From positions 1 to 55,249 of IMG/VR virus record IMGVR_UViG_3300032296_001930: a DNA stretch of 55,249 nt; one strand, written 5' to 3'. Below are positions 23,501 to 30,762 of the stretch, one piece after another. Source of the stretch: a virus. The stretch's first letter is position 1. Each line of letters begins with the position of its first letter. The notes beneath the pieces were generated by a model, which saw only the letters and a list, made by a program, of their open reading frames with translations, ran no database searches and was not told the DNA's origin. A program made the position numbers and the translations under genes.

Positions 23501-23677
23501 GCCAATCTGAAGAATGGTCGGCAGCGGATCTTTCAGGACATTGGTGACGAATTTGCCGACGCCTTCGACCACATCGAAGACAGCATCAAACACACCCTCG
23601 ACGATGTCACCAAAAGCGCTGGCAATGCTGCCCAACGCATCGCCAAGTCCTTCAAAGAAATTGCTTACGGCACCCAT
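17510..23677 (-). CDS. giant internal virion protein (2055 aa) with dockerin-like motif and Thr/Gly linker
   Basis: The N-terminus (about 1-80) alternates amphipathic helices and a hydrophobic stretch. Residues 240-470 are coiled coil. A Tyr-rich beta segment appears near 355-385. The middle 800-1150 is helical with Gly-rich hydrophobic helices (GGLASGISSAISWTLGGPFG). Near residue 1335 a DVNKDGVVTSADVLAI motif matches a dockerin/EF-hand calcium loop. About 175 residues of (G)GTT-type Thr/Gly/Ala repeats follow, then three coiled-coil units (AQKAEV-ARVQ-GQNLE-AI), a Gln-rich stretch and a basic end. The last 90 residues (GDGQSDDIPAMLADGEFVFP ... ALGNGSTKAG) are a widespread C-terminal module of phage tape-measure or internal proteins. 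Likely ejected into the cell or forming the DNA conduit. Confidence 0.75.
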   Translation of the reverse strand: MGAVSNFFEGLGDALGSIASAFGDIVEGVFDAVFDVVEGVGKFVTNVLKDPLPTILQIGGAMIGIPPYVTAAVITASRGGGLEDIAKSAFVSYASANFLQATGLQSALGDLKTDMTEAISSGFDLPLATSAAVANTITSAAGQAMVGGMNALFSGKPVMDGITSGFTSGLIYTGTDSFFTEINKDPNWGLSKTTLDLLKGSTSTALNTIVSGKGDPTQAVANYIAYATLKMGSSELYKTAVKAYEDFTGKTDLAQKAQDDYVAVKAKYDAEARKYNEGVTTLKADQAAYMDIYEDEYTPIADQLTTYKKTFDDNKAIYEVAKADYEKNKWAYENYDAKMRELGYSFTGDENGSYYFKRIGGRYEQRYDPESGGYYNAFVPDGSILDSEGNPTTSLDYGPTQQSFLDAARANVATANNAGAAAKAASDSFSALNDDAKTQDIINRLKAKENSVTQTVALLEGIRAQIETPSGDNIAARLKAASDKYQKEYTNYATSKEAADRAAQNYNKIVAEIATRDLTIDAVNEGAIKVTDFSDGTYTLSNGMTLKDGKFYQMVPDESGNYVNKPVFTNAAGVSQNGLEFKDSTGNVVRFGADAGRQLSYSDVQNIFKRDYGLTLTDDEAKRFSGVSFTNYDSAKFQDHAIDRITREFESIANRKPTAAESQTFLNQDDSVAAAQSGAINGLDLPDGYVSPGASQAQKVSFGQAYAAARKQLGPGKTFQWTDDKGVTRTYITDTKEEAAFKTAVNQATGDFDTRDVSLVKGRLTEAIRMSNITGRFDSATNPSDLSEKEMSSFIDNYVKATPEQRAALLRGADSATYKVINDHLQNYKGVSERTSGQTYAPVFTTGEIKASNHTDYIGTVRAGIRGAGNDLVGLVTRAGQVMGEVFGYDTPTLDKLQDLMTKDKETTMNKLVGNERVVAGGLASGISSAISWTLGGPFGAIGTLGGIAANNAWIEGSNAVIDSKGRTWNNADEARQNGVFTFTKLTPEQNGIRTAVMTSLEIVGEALGVPGMSKLMKGIPITGDVGQIVNSVKNFGLGLGNEQISELLTTTAQMAADKWLSVGLGKNATFEDYKNALADTALATTAAVGVAGSTGTALQNLRNAANTANPFSENTRETSLNPTLPSLNQVYQTFGIQQYDIDQIARGIENTIRNGGVGIGTVKDRTADMLQNLGATGARAETLANEMVDRVLNQNLTNSLTSAGLNQDQINAVLAPIKNSLTNEVGADVFRTQINTALANGGVNAETFGTAVANAVMSTAPGSSVTTGGGTSGTTTGSVTTQTGGTTNTGTDTGSATTTTGGGTATVGGTTGSTVTNPDALAAMDMALGKKPVDLRYDVNKDGVVTSADVLAISKGAVVPAASTTGGTTGTTTGGTTTGTTTGGTTTGTTTGGTTAGTTAGGTTAGTTVGGTTAGTTVGGTTAGTTVGGTTTGGTTAGGTTVGTTAGGTTAGTTTGTTAGTTAGTTAGTGSTAGTTAGTGTTAGSTAGTATGTTTGTTAGTGATTGTTTGTAAGTGSTTGTAAGTGTTTGTTTASGLTTAQVQELINTTMAANPGLTSTQVQNIVNTALAALPATATPAQVQTAISNATANLATSQSVTDLATNTQTAINNISNAVTQLGTQTQTAFDTLSAAQKAEVAARVQQGQNLESAINTVAQTVAQQGTQTQQALQNISESITSLSQQTQTAFDNMSTAQKAEVNARVQMGQNLETAINTVQQNLVQTNQAVQTQLQTLSKETQAQFEELNANQKAEVLARVQMGENLQTAITDVGTLLGGEITGIKTEMAAEKERQAAAARAAAQAAKGRELTQRAMSYVARPGGGDEAISGPSFKDPFMTSGAPAAKFEGPLEQFLKTVKEGTYTPAQTPTGQPMQQTQQAQQAQQPQQGQQQPDQNYFSYGTANEIDAILNPLKGMGTAFTPYTLGAKEGGLASVLMAEGGTTGTRHGRYAGGGLNTVEHSGKMRVDFRRGDAVTGPGDGQSDDIPAMLADGEFVFPADVVAALGNGSTKAGSDKLYDMMHSIRAYHRSAKPQDLPPPAKKSPLDYLKDTKRKARR
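19075..19600 (-). repeat. Thr/Gly/Ala repeat linker in giant virion protein
   Basis: About 175 codons encode short units such as GGTTAGTT and TTGTTAGT. Synonymous codons vary from unit to unit, so the repeat is conserved at protein rather than DNA level. Confidence 0.85.
21713..21731. repeat. variant of dispersed repeat (CCGATTGGCTATCGATTCG)
   Basis: Within the 2055-aa gene. The same CCGATTGGCT-TCGATT- block occurs at 49581, and the CTATCGATTCG end recurs at 54819. Confidence 0.5.
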
Positions 23678-24156
23678 TACTCACCCCTTGGCTTGCCGGT
23701 AACAGCCATGAACATACCCGTATTCGAGTCAAACTTGGCGTAGGCGTCTGGCAATTTAACTCGCCGCACGGCCGCTTTGAGAATCTTCACCATGGCGGGG
23801 CTGTGCGTCTGAGCGAAAAGAATATCGAAACCCATCTTGCGAGCCGCGTAGAAGCACTCGATGAGGTTGTTGATGTAGTTCGGTGCCGTGTCGGCGTTAA
23901 AACTCATCACAAAACCTGCCCGCTTGGGCAGGGCCTTGATGGCAAACATTGTGTTCCCCTGACGCAGCCGGATGAGGCTCGGGTCTTGGAACATCTTGAT
24001 CATCACGGTGTACTGCAACCGCTCCGGGGTCATCCCGACCTTCTTGGCCGCCTGCTCGTACTGCTTCAGGCCCTCTTTGAACTCGTGCGATGCAACGATG
24101 AAGATGTCGTTGGGCACGAGCATTCGCTGGTTTGAATCGACGACATGGATATTCAT
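23677..24156 (-). CDS. hypothetical protein, possibly GNAT-like (159 aa)
   Basis: It has an alpha/beta pattern: GNTMFAIKALPKRAGFVMSF, then INNLIECFYAARKMGFDILF and a SPAMVKILKAA helix. This resembles the second half of acyltransferase (GNAT) folds, where a helix after a beta strand binds acyl-CoA, but the diagnostic pyrophosphate loop is not clear. Overlaps both neighbours (ATGA before it, TAATG after it). It sits between the di-iron gene and the giant virion gene. Family uncertain. Confidence 0.5.
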   Translation of the reverse strand: MNIHVVDSNQRMLVPNDIFIVASHEFKEGLKQYEQAAKKVGMTPERLQYTVMIKMFQDPSLIRLRQGNTMFAIKALPKRAGFVMSFNADTAPNYINNLIECFYAARKMGFDILFAQTHSPAMVKILKAAVRRVKLPDAYAKFDSNTGMFMAVTGKPRGE

Positions 24157-24824
24157 GCGGCCACCTCGTAGCGCTTGTCGTCAAACCAATTCGGATGGAA
24201 CCGGGGGATGTAGATTGCCAGCATGGGGATCAAGACCTTTTTTGTCATCCACCAGCCCCAGTCGATCAATTCCAGCCACTGGCGCGGCTTTTTCCAATCG
24301 ACACTCTCCAAGACCTTGGTGGTTATAAAGCGGAGTACATAGGCTTGATTTTGCCTTGCTATGGCCCTCAAGTCTGTATCCGAATACCCCAACTCGCGCC
24401 AGATGTCGATGGCCAGATCCTTGTGCCCGATCTCTTCGCGGGCGTGCCACTGGAACAGCCGGTGGTCGCGCTCGGTCTGGCCCGGGAACCGGTCGAGGTA
24501 CATCCGGCCCATGCACACCGCCAAGTGCTCGATGGACACCATCGTGCCCAGCCAGACCTTGTGGCCGGGCTTCCTGTGGATAACTCGGGTCTTCTTCAGT
24601 TCCTCGGACTCGGCCTCAACCAGCCCGTACCGGCGGTTGTAGGACTCGTGCGCGTTGGCGTGGGAGATTTCCTCCCTCACGAAGGCGTCAATTCGGGCCG
24701 CCAAGGCGTCAGAAACGCTCGGACGATGGTGGGTGGCCACCGCAGCAAACGCACGCTCCCAAGCGGGGAAAAGCACGCTCACGGCGTGCCCATACTGAAC
24801 CCAGACCATCGGATCTTTGCTCAT
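24153..24824 (-). CDS. ferritin-like di-iron 'metal-dependent hydrolase' family protein (223 aa)
   Basis: The sequence shows paired carboxylate/histidine motifs of a four-helix di-iron site: EEISHANAH (E52, H55, H59), IEH (E99, H100) and WHAREEIGHKD (E130/E131, H134). This matches the uncharacterised metal-dependent hydrolase family PF10118, related to ferritin-like oxygenases. The C-terminus is aromatic and may lie at a membrane (WLELIDWGWWMTKKVLIPML). It is coupled to genes on both sides in the tail module. Substrate is unknown; it could be an auxiliary metabolic or virion-modifying enzyme. Confidence 0.7.
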   Translation of the reverse strand: MSKDPMVWVQYGHAVSVLFPAWERAFAAVATHHRPSVSDALAARIDAFVREEISHANAHESYNRRYGLVEAESEELKKTRVIHRKPGHKVWLGTMVSIEHLAVCMGRMYLDRFPGQTERDHRLFQWHAREEIGHKDLAIDIWRELGYSDTDLRAIARQNQAYVLRFITTKVLESVDWKKPRQWLELIDWGWWMTKKVLIPMLAIYIPRFHPNWFDDKRYEVAA

Positions 24825-25084
24825 AGCGGGATCCTCGGGTTCATTGCGCCCAGCAGGGCGGCGGCCCAGTCCTGCCAGTCATCGTACTGGGCGGGGTTCG
24901 GCACGGCCTCGTTGGTGAAGACATCGATGGCCAGCAGGCCCTGACCCCACTGCTGCCAGTCGGTGTCGGCCGCGGGGATGGAGAGTTGCTGCGCGGCGTA
25001 CTGCTCGCACATCAGGCAGGCCCACGACTCGAAGGTGTGGTACCGGGGATCGTAGACGAATGCGTTGCTAGTAGCCACGGACAT
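24821..25084 (-). CDS. conserved tail-module protein (87 aa)
   Basis: It begins MSVATSNAFVYDPRYHTFES. A conserved pattern WACLMCEQYAAQQLSIP and DWQQWGQGL followed by YDDWQDWAAAL is familiar from similar phages, always beside the stabilisation protein. The ATG 25084 lies inside the 3' end of the previous gene (17-nt overlap). Probably a small tail or assembly factor. Confidence 0.65.
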   Translation of the reverse strand: MSVATSNAFVYDPRYHTFESWACLMCEQYAAQQLSIPAADTDWQQWGQGLLAIDVFTNEAVPNPAQYDDWQDWAAALLGAMNPRIPL

Positions 25085-27269
25085 CTCCGATATCCGCGCT
25101 GATGATGATCTTGCCGGTCTGGTAGTCACCTCCGACCACATTCGAGCGGAACTGAAGGCGCAACTCGCGGCGCTGCTCCTTCATGTCGATCTTGTTCGTG
25201 TTGCCGTCGAAGACATACGGGTCTGATGGCGCATCCTGCGACTGTGCGTAGGGTCGGCCGGTGACGATCAACTCCATCTCGCCTTGCATCAGGAAGTCAG
25301 GCTCCACGCGCTCCACGCGCAGCCAGCGGTTGGCACCTTCCATAGCAGGCTGAGACGGCCCGCCAGTAACCCAGCCGAGGTCGTTGGTCTCGAAGTAGGA
25401 CTCGATGGCCTCCACATTCTGGCCATCGATAGCATCGACGCCGATCTCGTGCTGGAAAACCTGAATCCGGTTGGGCGGCAACGAGAAGGTCAGGAGAACC
25501 GCGCCGGTACCCGTAGCAGCGGCGGACATCTCAATGGCCTGAGCGTACAAAGCCGTCACCGGCACGGAGAAACCGGCTCCCGCGCCGCCCAAATTGGTGT
25601 TGCTGGCGCTCAAGACATCGCCAACCTCATATCCAGCACCTCGGGCGGTGACCGTGACCGTGGCCACAGCGCCACCAACCACCGCAATGGTGGCCTCGGC
25701 GTTCGCGCCGCTACCGCCGGTCAAAGGGACATTGGTGTACACCCCGTTGGTGTAGCCAGATCCCGGGGTGATGGTGCCCAAGGTCTTGATGTTCGAACTG
25801 GTGATGGCCACCACCGTGGTGCCAGTCGGAATGTTTGAGCCAGAGATGACCTGATTGATGGCCACCTGCGTGTTGTAGGTGTCGAGATATAGGAATTCGC
25901 TGCCGGTCACCTCGTTGAATGTGCCGGTAAAAACAACCTCATCAGGCAGGGTGACCCATGACGCTTCAATCGGGTACGCGAACACCTGCGAGAAGTATCC
26001 GGCAGAGCGGCGAGCGCCAAGCGCCTGACCGGCGTCGTACCAGATCTGCTCGCGGACATTGAAGACGATGGCGTCCGTGCATTCGGTTGCATCACCGCGG
26101 GGGTAAAACCACCAGATCTCGCCGTAGCGGGGCACCTTCGTCGCCCAGACCTTCTGACGCTGAACATAGTTCAGGTTGTCGAAGAAGTAGTTCTGGTTCA
26201 TGTCGTTCGGGATCTCCTTGACCGTACCGTTGTACAGCAGGAAGCGATCCGTGCCGATCCAGTAGTAGATGCCGTCGTACTCGATGGCGCACTGGGATGA
26301 CATGATGGAGGTTTGCGACGAGATGATGTCGTAGCGCCAGTATTGAGGAGGGGTTCCGGTGCCGCCGATGTAGGAGACTCGGATCAGGCTGTCCACGCTC
26401 CAGAAGAGGCCAGAGGGCGCGTTTGAACCCCCGCGCACAGGCAGACCTTGGACGATCTTGCCGGTGGCCACATTGACCTCGTTGGCGTCCGCAGAGACCC
26501 AGTCCGTCGGGTCACCCGCAGAGCAGTTCTTGATCAGCCCGGCGTTGCCGTACACGAACACATACGGGTGCAGCGAGACCACACCTCCAGACACCGAGAT
26601 GTTGTTGTTGAAGGTGTAGGTCTGCACGCCCAGCACGGTCGTGGCGTTGGACAGAACCACCGAGGTCGTGGAAACAGAAACCACGGTCGTGTTCGCTGGC
26701 ACGCCGGTGCCGGTCACGGTCTGGCCTGCTCCGATGCGAATGTCGGCCGCCGCCAGTGTGATCGTCGTGGTGTTGTTCGAGGTTGCCGATGCCGAGAAGA
26801 CCCCGATCTGGCTCATCGTGGTGCCGGTGATGTCACCGATCAGCACCGGGGTGTTGTTGTCCTCGTCGATGGCCACGAGGTTCTGCCCGGGGTGCGCCAG
26901 CAGGTTGTTGATCTCGCCGGTGACCGAATAGAAGCCGTCGAACTGCCACAGGTTCAGAGCAGAGGCAGTGAAGTTGTTCAGCGTGAAATTGGCCACACCC
27001 GAGCCGACGCCGTTGTCGTCGATGGTGAGAACCTGAAGCCCGCTGGAGTATCCCGAGAAGATCGAGGTGAAGTTGTTCTTGGCGTTGACCCAGATGCCCC
27101 GAGAAGGCCCGAGCAACTGATCAGAGATCACCCGGTAGCCGAGCATCTTGCGCGGCCGTCCGCGCTGAAACCTTACCCACCGACCGTCGTTGTAGAACAA
27201 CTTGTCGAAGAGCGTGCCATCCCGCTGGATGCCAGCCTTGGTGTCAAGCGCGAAGACCTTTGCTGTCAT
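25068..27269 (-). CDS. packaged-DNA stabilisation / tail hub protein, P22 gp10-like (733 aa)
   Basis: The N-terminal DGRWVRFQRGRPRKMLGYR and repeated WFYP, YWRYD and GLFWSVDSL blades suggest the beta-propeller-like tail accessory protein of P22-type podoviruses, which closes the portal. Two Thr/Ser-rich insertions break the fold. One near 165-220 is Ig-like; another near 475-570 (TPGSGYTNGVYTNVPLTGGS ... GAGYEVGDVL) recurs in aquatic phage structural proteins. Together with the adaptor gene upstream it would complete the short tail. Confidence 0.7.
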   Translation of the reverse strand: MTAKVFALDTKAGIQRDGTLFDKLFYNDGRWVRFQRGRPRKMLGYRVISDQLLGPSRGIWVNAKNNFTSIFSGYSSGLQVLTIDDNGVGSGVANFTLNNFTASALNLWQFDGFYSVTGEINNLLAHPGQNLVAIDEDNNTPVLIGDITGTTMSQIGVFSASATSNNTTTITLAAADIRIGAGQTVTGTGVPANTTVVSVSTTSVVLSNATTVLGVQTYTFNNNISVSGGVVSLHPYVFVYGNAGLIKNCSAGDPTDWVSADANEVNVATGKIVQGLPVRGGSNAPSGLFWSVDSLIRVSYIGGTGTPPQYWRYDIISSQTSIMSSQCAIEYDGIYYWIGTDRFLLYNGTVKEIPNDMNQNYFFDNLNYVQRQKVWATKVPRYGEIWWFYPRGDATECTDAIVFNVREQIWYDAGQALGARRSAGYFSQVFAYPIEASWVTLPDEVVFTGTFNEVTGSEFLYLDTYNTQVAINQVISGSNIPTGTTVVAITSSNIKTLGTITPGSGYTNGVYTNVPLTGGSGANAEATIAVVGGAVATVTVTARGAGYEVGDVLSASNTNLGGAGAGFSVPVTALYAQAIEMSAAATGTGAVLLTFSLPPNRIQVFQHEIGVDAIDGQNVEAIESYFETNDLGWVTGGPSQPAMEGANRWLRVERVEPDFLMQGEMELIVTGRPYAQSQDAPSDPYVFDGNTNKIDMKEQRRELRLQFRSNVVGGDYQTGKIIISADIGDVRGY

Positions 27270-28504
27270 CAGAATGCCCCGCCAGAAACACCCCCAGTGA
27301 AGGTGCCGGTACCCGTGATCAGAAGACCTGTGGCGCTGAGTCTAAACCGTTGCGTGGCCAAGACGGCAATCGCAAACTCGCCCGAACCAGCGCGGTAGAT
27401 ACCCGTGGAGGTCTCAGAGGCAAAGTTCAGAGAGGGCGCACCGACGGTGCCGTCCACCAGCGAGACATTCACCGCACCGGCGGCAATCGTCGAGGCGTTG
27501 AGCAAGTTCACTGAGTCACACAGCAGAATCACCTGCTGGCCAGCGGGAACAGTTGCAGTGGCCCCGCCAGCGCCGGTCGTAAAAGTAATCTGATATCCCG
27601 CGCCGGTGCCATCGGTCTGGTTCGTGATGTAGTAGACCTGAATGGTCTGCGGCAGCACAACCGTCACATTGCCAGAGAGCGTGCCGGTGTACTTCTGAAC
27701 CACATTGGCCGCTTCGGAGGCCGTTAGGGTGTAACTGCCGCTGACCACTGCTTTGGTCAACTGGGTGAAGTTGAACTGGGTCGAGCGGCCAAGGCCCACC
27801 GTGAAGAAGGCAGCACCCGAGCAGACGATGAAGGCTGAGTCAGCGGGCTGCAAGGCAATGCTGGCAGCGCCGTTGATCAGGCCCGAGGCAGGAGACACCG
27901 TAAGGGTGCCGGTTCCAGAGTTGCGAACCATCAGGAACCAGTCGTTGCCCAGCGTAGTGGCAGCCGTCAGCGTCAAGGTTCCCGAGCCGCTCGTCCAGAC
28001 ATAGGTCGAAGCCCGGTCGGAATCCAACGCGGTGTAGTTCGACGAGAAGGTCTGAACCGTGTGAGATTGGTTCAGCGTGGTCGTCAGGGCCTTCAGGCCG
28101 TAACCGGCAAGGCTCGCAGCGTCCGCGGTCGAGGAACCCACGCCAAAGGCGATCACGCCCCATGTACCGGCAGCGGTGCTGTTGGTGGTGATGTAGATGT
28201 ACTTCGCCTCGCCTGCGGCCACAGAGACGATGGTGTTACCGTCGTAGTCCGCGACCGTGAAGGTGTTAGCCCCGACATTTCGGATCAGGGCATCTTGGCC
28301 CACCGAGGTCTGGTTGGCCGGAGGCATCTCCAGCCGCAGGCTCCCGGCCGTAGCCGTCACATTCATGATCCGGGCGGCATAGTCGTTCGTCGCGGATCCG
28401 TTGATGGGCCACTGAAGTTGGGTATTGGCGGACAGCGTGATAGCGCGAAACGAAACATCGGTCGGCTGGATCACATTGCCGGTGAATGGCGATATGAAAC
28501 TCAT
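27269..28504 (-). CDS. tail fibre-like virion protein (411 aa)
   Basis: Rich in Thr, Ser, Gly and Ala, with repeated beta strands (TLTLTAATTLGNDWFLMVRN, TGTLTVSPASGLINGAASIA). It is typical of trimeric fibre or spike shafts and lacks a recognisable enzymatic spike domain. The C-terminal part (GAPSLNFASETSTGIYRAGS) is a capsule or fibre-tip motif. Its stop abuts the gp10-like gene start. Likely receptor contact. Confidence 0.65.
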   Translation of the reverse strand: MSFISPFTGNVIQPTDVSFRAITLSANTQLQWPINGSATNDYAARIMNVTATAGSLRLEMPPANQTSVGQDALIRNVGANTFTVADYDGNTIVSVAAGEAKYIYITTNSTAAGTWGVIAFGVGSSTADAASLAGYGLKALTTTLNQSHTVQTFSSNYTALDSDRASTYVWTSGSGTLTLTAATTLGNDWFLMVRNSGTGTLTVSPASGLINGAASIALQPADSAFIVCSGAAFFTVGLGRSTQFNFTQLTKAVVSGSYTLTASEAANVVQKYTGTLSGNVTVVLPQTIQVYYITNQTDGTGAGYQITFTTGAGGATATVPAGQQVILLCDSVNLLNASTIAAGAVNVSLVDGTVGAPSLNFASETSTGIYRAGSGEFAIAVLATQRFRLSATGLLITGTGTFTGGVSGGAF

Positions 28505-29136
28505 GAATCCCTCACAACGGTTTGACGGTCACCGACCCGGGCGACATCCTCGGTCTTGAGGACTTCCATGATCTGCGTGTACTGGGTTTGCCACATCCCC
28601 ATGCGCTCGTCGTTCTTGAGGAACGGCATGGCCTGAAGCAGGGAGCCATACAGCATGGCCTGCGGCGCGTACTCGGTGAACCAATTGGACTGGTTGGACG
28701 AATCCAGAGGCTGCACGCGCTCGTAGTAGAGAACCTCGAAGGTGTAGGCGGCAGCCGGTGTCGGGGCGACCAGCCAGTGGGTGTAGTCGTAGTCGCAGTA
28801 GAACTTCGGCACATCCACCTCGGCGGCCTCTGGCCAGTACTCTCGGAGGTACTCGTACTTGCGAAGCAGCACCGGGGTCTTCACGCCGCCGACCGTGACA
28901 TTCATCGAGACGGTCTTGCGCCAGCGGGCGGGCTTGTCAATCACCGGCTCGCCCTGAACCATGGTGGACTCGACCACAGTCAGGTTGCCGAGGAACTTCA
29001 GTTCAGACGCAATCACCTGCTCCGCGAGCATGATGAACTGCGGAATCTTCTCGATGGTCGCTTGGTCAGTTCGTTCGAGATAGGTCTCGATGTCATTGAC
29101 CAGCGAGTCGTAGGTCATTACGGCTGCTGCTGGCAT
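28501..29136 (-). CDS. phage adaptor / head-completion protein (211 aa)
   Basis: Helical N-terminus (YDSLVNDIETYLERTDQATI ... QFIMLAEQVIASELKFLG) followed by beta strands and a C-terminal helix (LYGSLLQAMPFLKNDERMGM). This is the pattern of connector adaptor proteins that sit under the portal in short-tailed phages. ATG 29136 overlaps the upstream stop (TGATG). Confidence 0.65.
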   Translation of the reverse strand: MPAAAVMTYDSLVNDIETYLERTDQATIEKIPQFIMLAEQVIASELKFLGNLTVVESTMVQGEPVIDKPARWRKTVSMNVTVGGVKTPVLLRKYEYLREYWPEAAEVDVPKFYCDYDYTHWLVAPTPAAAYTFEVLYYERVQPLDSSNQSNWFTEYAPQAMLYGSLLQAMPFLKNDERMGMWQTQYTQIMEVLKTEDVARVGDRQTVVRDS

Positions 29137-29528
29137 CACCACACCTTTTTCTTGATCGATTCGGGCTGCGGGACAAACTGCTTGCCCTCTCGCATTCCTT
29201 CTCGTTTGGCTCGCGTGGTTGCCGCGTATTCAGAAGGGGTTAACTTCTCTCGTGCCTTTTTCGGCAGGTATCGCTCGCCTGTTGCTTCAGATCCTTGGGT
29301 GGACGGCTTTCCAGACTTCGTGCCCCAGTCCTCTTTCGTCCACTTTGAGAGCGAATTATCCGCTCTCTTGGGGCCTTTGTAACCTCCGCCCGAGGCTTTG
29401 TACTTCTGGGTGGCCAGTTGCGCCTTGCGGGCGCTCCATTGGCCCGGAGAGCCGCCCTTCCCGCTGGCCTTGACCTGCGAGACGATGCGCTTCCACTTGG
29501 AGGGGTCGGACTTGGTTGCTGCGCTCAT
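29136..29528 (-). CDS. basic DUF5872-like protein (130 aa)
   Basis: Lys/Arg-rich with motifs SKWKRIVSQVKASGKGG, GQWSARKAQLATQKYK, GGGYKGPKRADNS and KWTKEDWGTKSGKPS. These match a small basic family (DUF5872-like) found in phage and large-virus genomes. The charge suggests DNA or RNA binding inside the virion. It lies between lysis and connector genes. Function unknown. Confidence 0.65.
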   Translation of the reverse strand: MSAATKSDPSKWKRIVSQVKASGKGGSPGQWSARKAQLATQKYKASGGGYKGPKRADNSLSKWTKEDWGTKSGKPSTQGSEATGERYLPKKAREKLTPSEYAATTRAKREGMREGKQFVPQPESIKKKVW

Positions 29529-29993
29529 TTAGGCCCCCATGATCGAGATCTCGGCGTCGCGACGGCGAACCAAGCCGGGCAGCACCCGCCCGCCCCCGCG
29601 AACCCAAAGTTGCAACTGCTCTTTGGCCCCCTCCCAGTCCTGCGCGTTGATCTTGCGCCGCAGGGTCGAGGTTTGGAGCCGCCCCACACCGAGGTTGTAC
29701 GCAAAATCCACAATGGCGTTCAACTTGCCCCAGTCCCCGGCGGTCATCGCCAGAGTCAGCAGGATCGGGCACTGGCGGATCGTGCCCGGGGCGTAGGTGT
29801 GCATCAATTCATAGGCCAGCAGGGCGCGAGCGGTAGGCTCGTCCATGGGGGCGTCCTCAAGGGTCACCCGGCGGCCGTTGGAGTACACCGTCGATCCGTA
29901 GCCGATGGTGGGAACACCGGCCGGGCACAGGTAGGGCTTTGAGCGGAATCCCTCAAAGCGCCTGCACAGTTCCTCTGCCAGCGTCAGGTTCAT
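29529..29993 (-). CDS. endolysin, GH24 lysozyme family (154 aa)
   Basis: Motif RRFEGFRSKPYLCPAGVPTI then GYGST gives the catalytic Glu14 and the Thr of T4-type lysozymes. The usual Asp after the first motif is replaced by Cys (YLCPAG), a variant known in some phage lysozymes. There is no signal peptide, so it needs the holin encoded just upstream (ATGA overlap). It cleaves peptidoglycan for lysis. Confidence 0.9.
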   Translation of the reverse strand: MNLTLAEELCRRFEGFRSKPYLCPAGVPTIGYGSTVYSNGRRVTLEDAPMDEPTARALLAYELMHTYAPGTIRQCPILLTLAMTAGDWGKLNAIVDFAYNLGVGRLQTSTLRRKINAQDWEGAKEQLQLWVRGGGRVLPGLVRRRDAEISIMGA

Positions 29994-30487
29994 GCAAGCC
30001 CCCGTTTCGCAAGGGTGCGGTCGAGGAACCAGTAATTGATCGTGCCGGAAACCAGCGCGGTGAAGTCGGCGCTCATCATGGTCATGAAGACCTCCTTGGG
30101 AGGAGCGCCAGCCAGCCATGCGTTCCAAGCGAACCAGACATGGATGAACGACCAGATGAAGATCACCCAGTAGGTAACCACGGGACGGACAGAGGCGGAG
30201 AGTTTGGCGGCCCAGCCACCTGCGGCCTTGACCATCTCGGCCTGCTGATCGATGGCGGACTTGAAGGCGTCCATGACCCCGGTGTCGATGGCCATGTCGC
30301 GCTGCGCCCCGATCTCCTCCAGCCGGATCTGGCCGCGGACTTTTTCGAGGTCGCACTGCTTGTCGAACATCGCCAGTTCATGCTGGCGCTCGTTCTTCTT
30401 GTCGAAGTACTTCAGAACCTCGGGCGCAAGACGAAAAATGCCCCCGAGAAGGGAGCCGAAGATTCCACCACCGAGGATCTCAAACAT
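29990..30487 (-). CDS. holin, GTA 3-TM holin-like (165 aa)
   Basis: It starts MFEILGGGIFGSLLGGIFRL. The pattern LGGIFRLAPEVLKYFDKKNE, a charged coiled coil and then membrane segments (LSASVRPVVTYWVIFIWSFI, VWFAWNAWLAG) matches the holin family first noted in gene transfer agents. It permeabilises the inner membrane for the endolysin encoded next. ATG 30487 overlaps the previous stop; GTG 30490 is alternative. Confidence 0.8.
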   Translation of the reverse strand: MFEILGGGIFGSLLGGIFRLAPEVLKYFDKKNERQHELAMFDKQCDLEKVRGQIRLEEIGAQRDMAIDTGVMDAFKSAIDQQAEMVKAAGGWAAKLSASVRPVVTYWVIFIWSFIHVWFAWNAWLAGAPPKEVFMTMMSADFTALVSGTINYWFLDRTLAKRGLA

Positions 30488-30762
30488 CACTTACTTCCCT
30501 TCAGAAATTTCTCCCGCTCCTCAAGGAGTTTGACCTTCACCTGAAGGTCGTTGATCTGAACCATCAACTGCTCTTTCAGGATCGCTCTGCGCTCGGCAGA
30601 GATGGGGCTGTCGGTCGGGATGCCCTCTTTGGTGATCAGAGCGGGCATCTGCCCCTCGATCTTGGTCAGACGCTCTGAAAACGAGTTCACCTGCCCAAGT
30701 AGCCATGCAATACAGGCCACTACGATGGGGATGACTGCTTTCAGGACATCAGACCAGTTCAT
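30487..30762 (-). CDS. membrane-anchored coiled-coil protein of lysis cassette (91 aa)
   Basis: One N-terminal membrane helix (VIPIVVACIAWLLGQV) followed by two coiled-coil stretches, the last charged (VQINDLQVKVKLLEEREKFL). It is similar in plan to the preceding gene product. Such pairs occur beside holins in aquatic phages and may act as antiholin or spanin-like partners. It overlaps its neighbours by 1-4 nt. Confidence 0.6.
   Translation of the reverse strand: MNWSDVLKAVIPIVVACIAWLLGQVNSFSERLTKIEGQMPALITKEGIPTDSPISAERRAILKEQLMVQINDLQVKVKLLEEREKFLKGSK

Noticed and set aside
17510-23677. 2055-residue protein as a conventional long-tail tape measure
   Set aside because: No tube, sheath or baseplate genes are present and the connector genes are podovirus-like, so an internal or ejection role is more likely, though the C-terminal module also occurs in tape measures.
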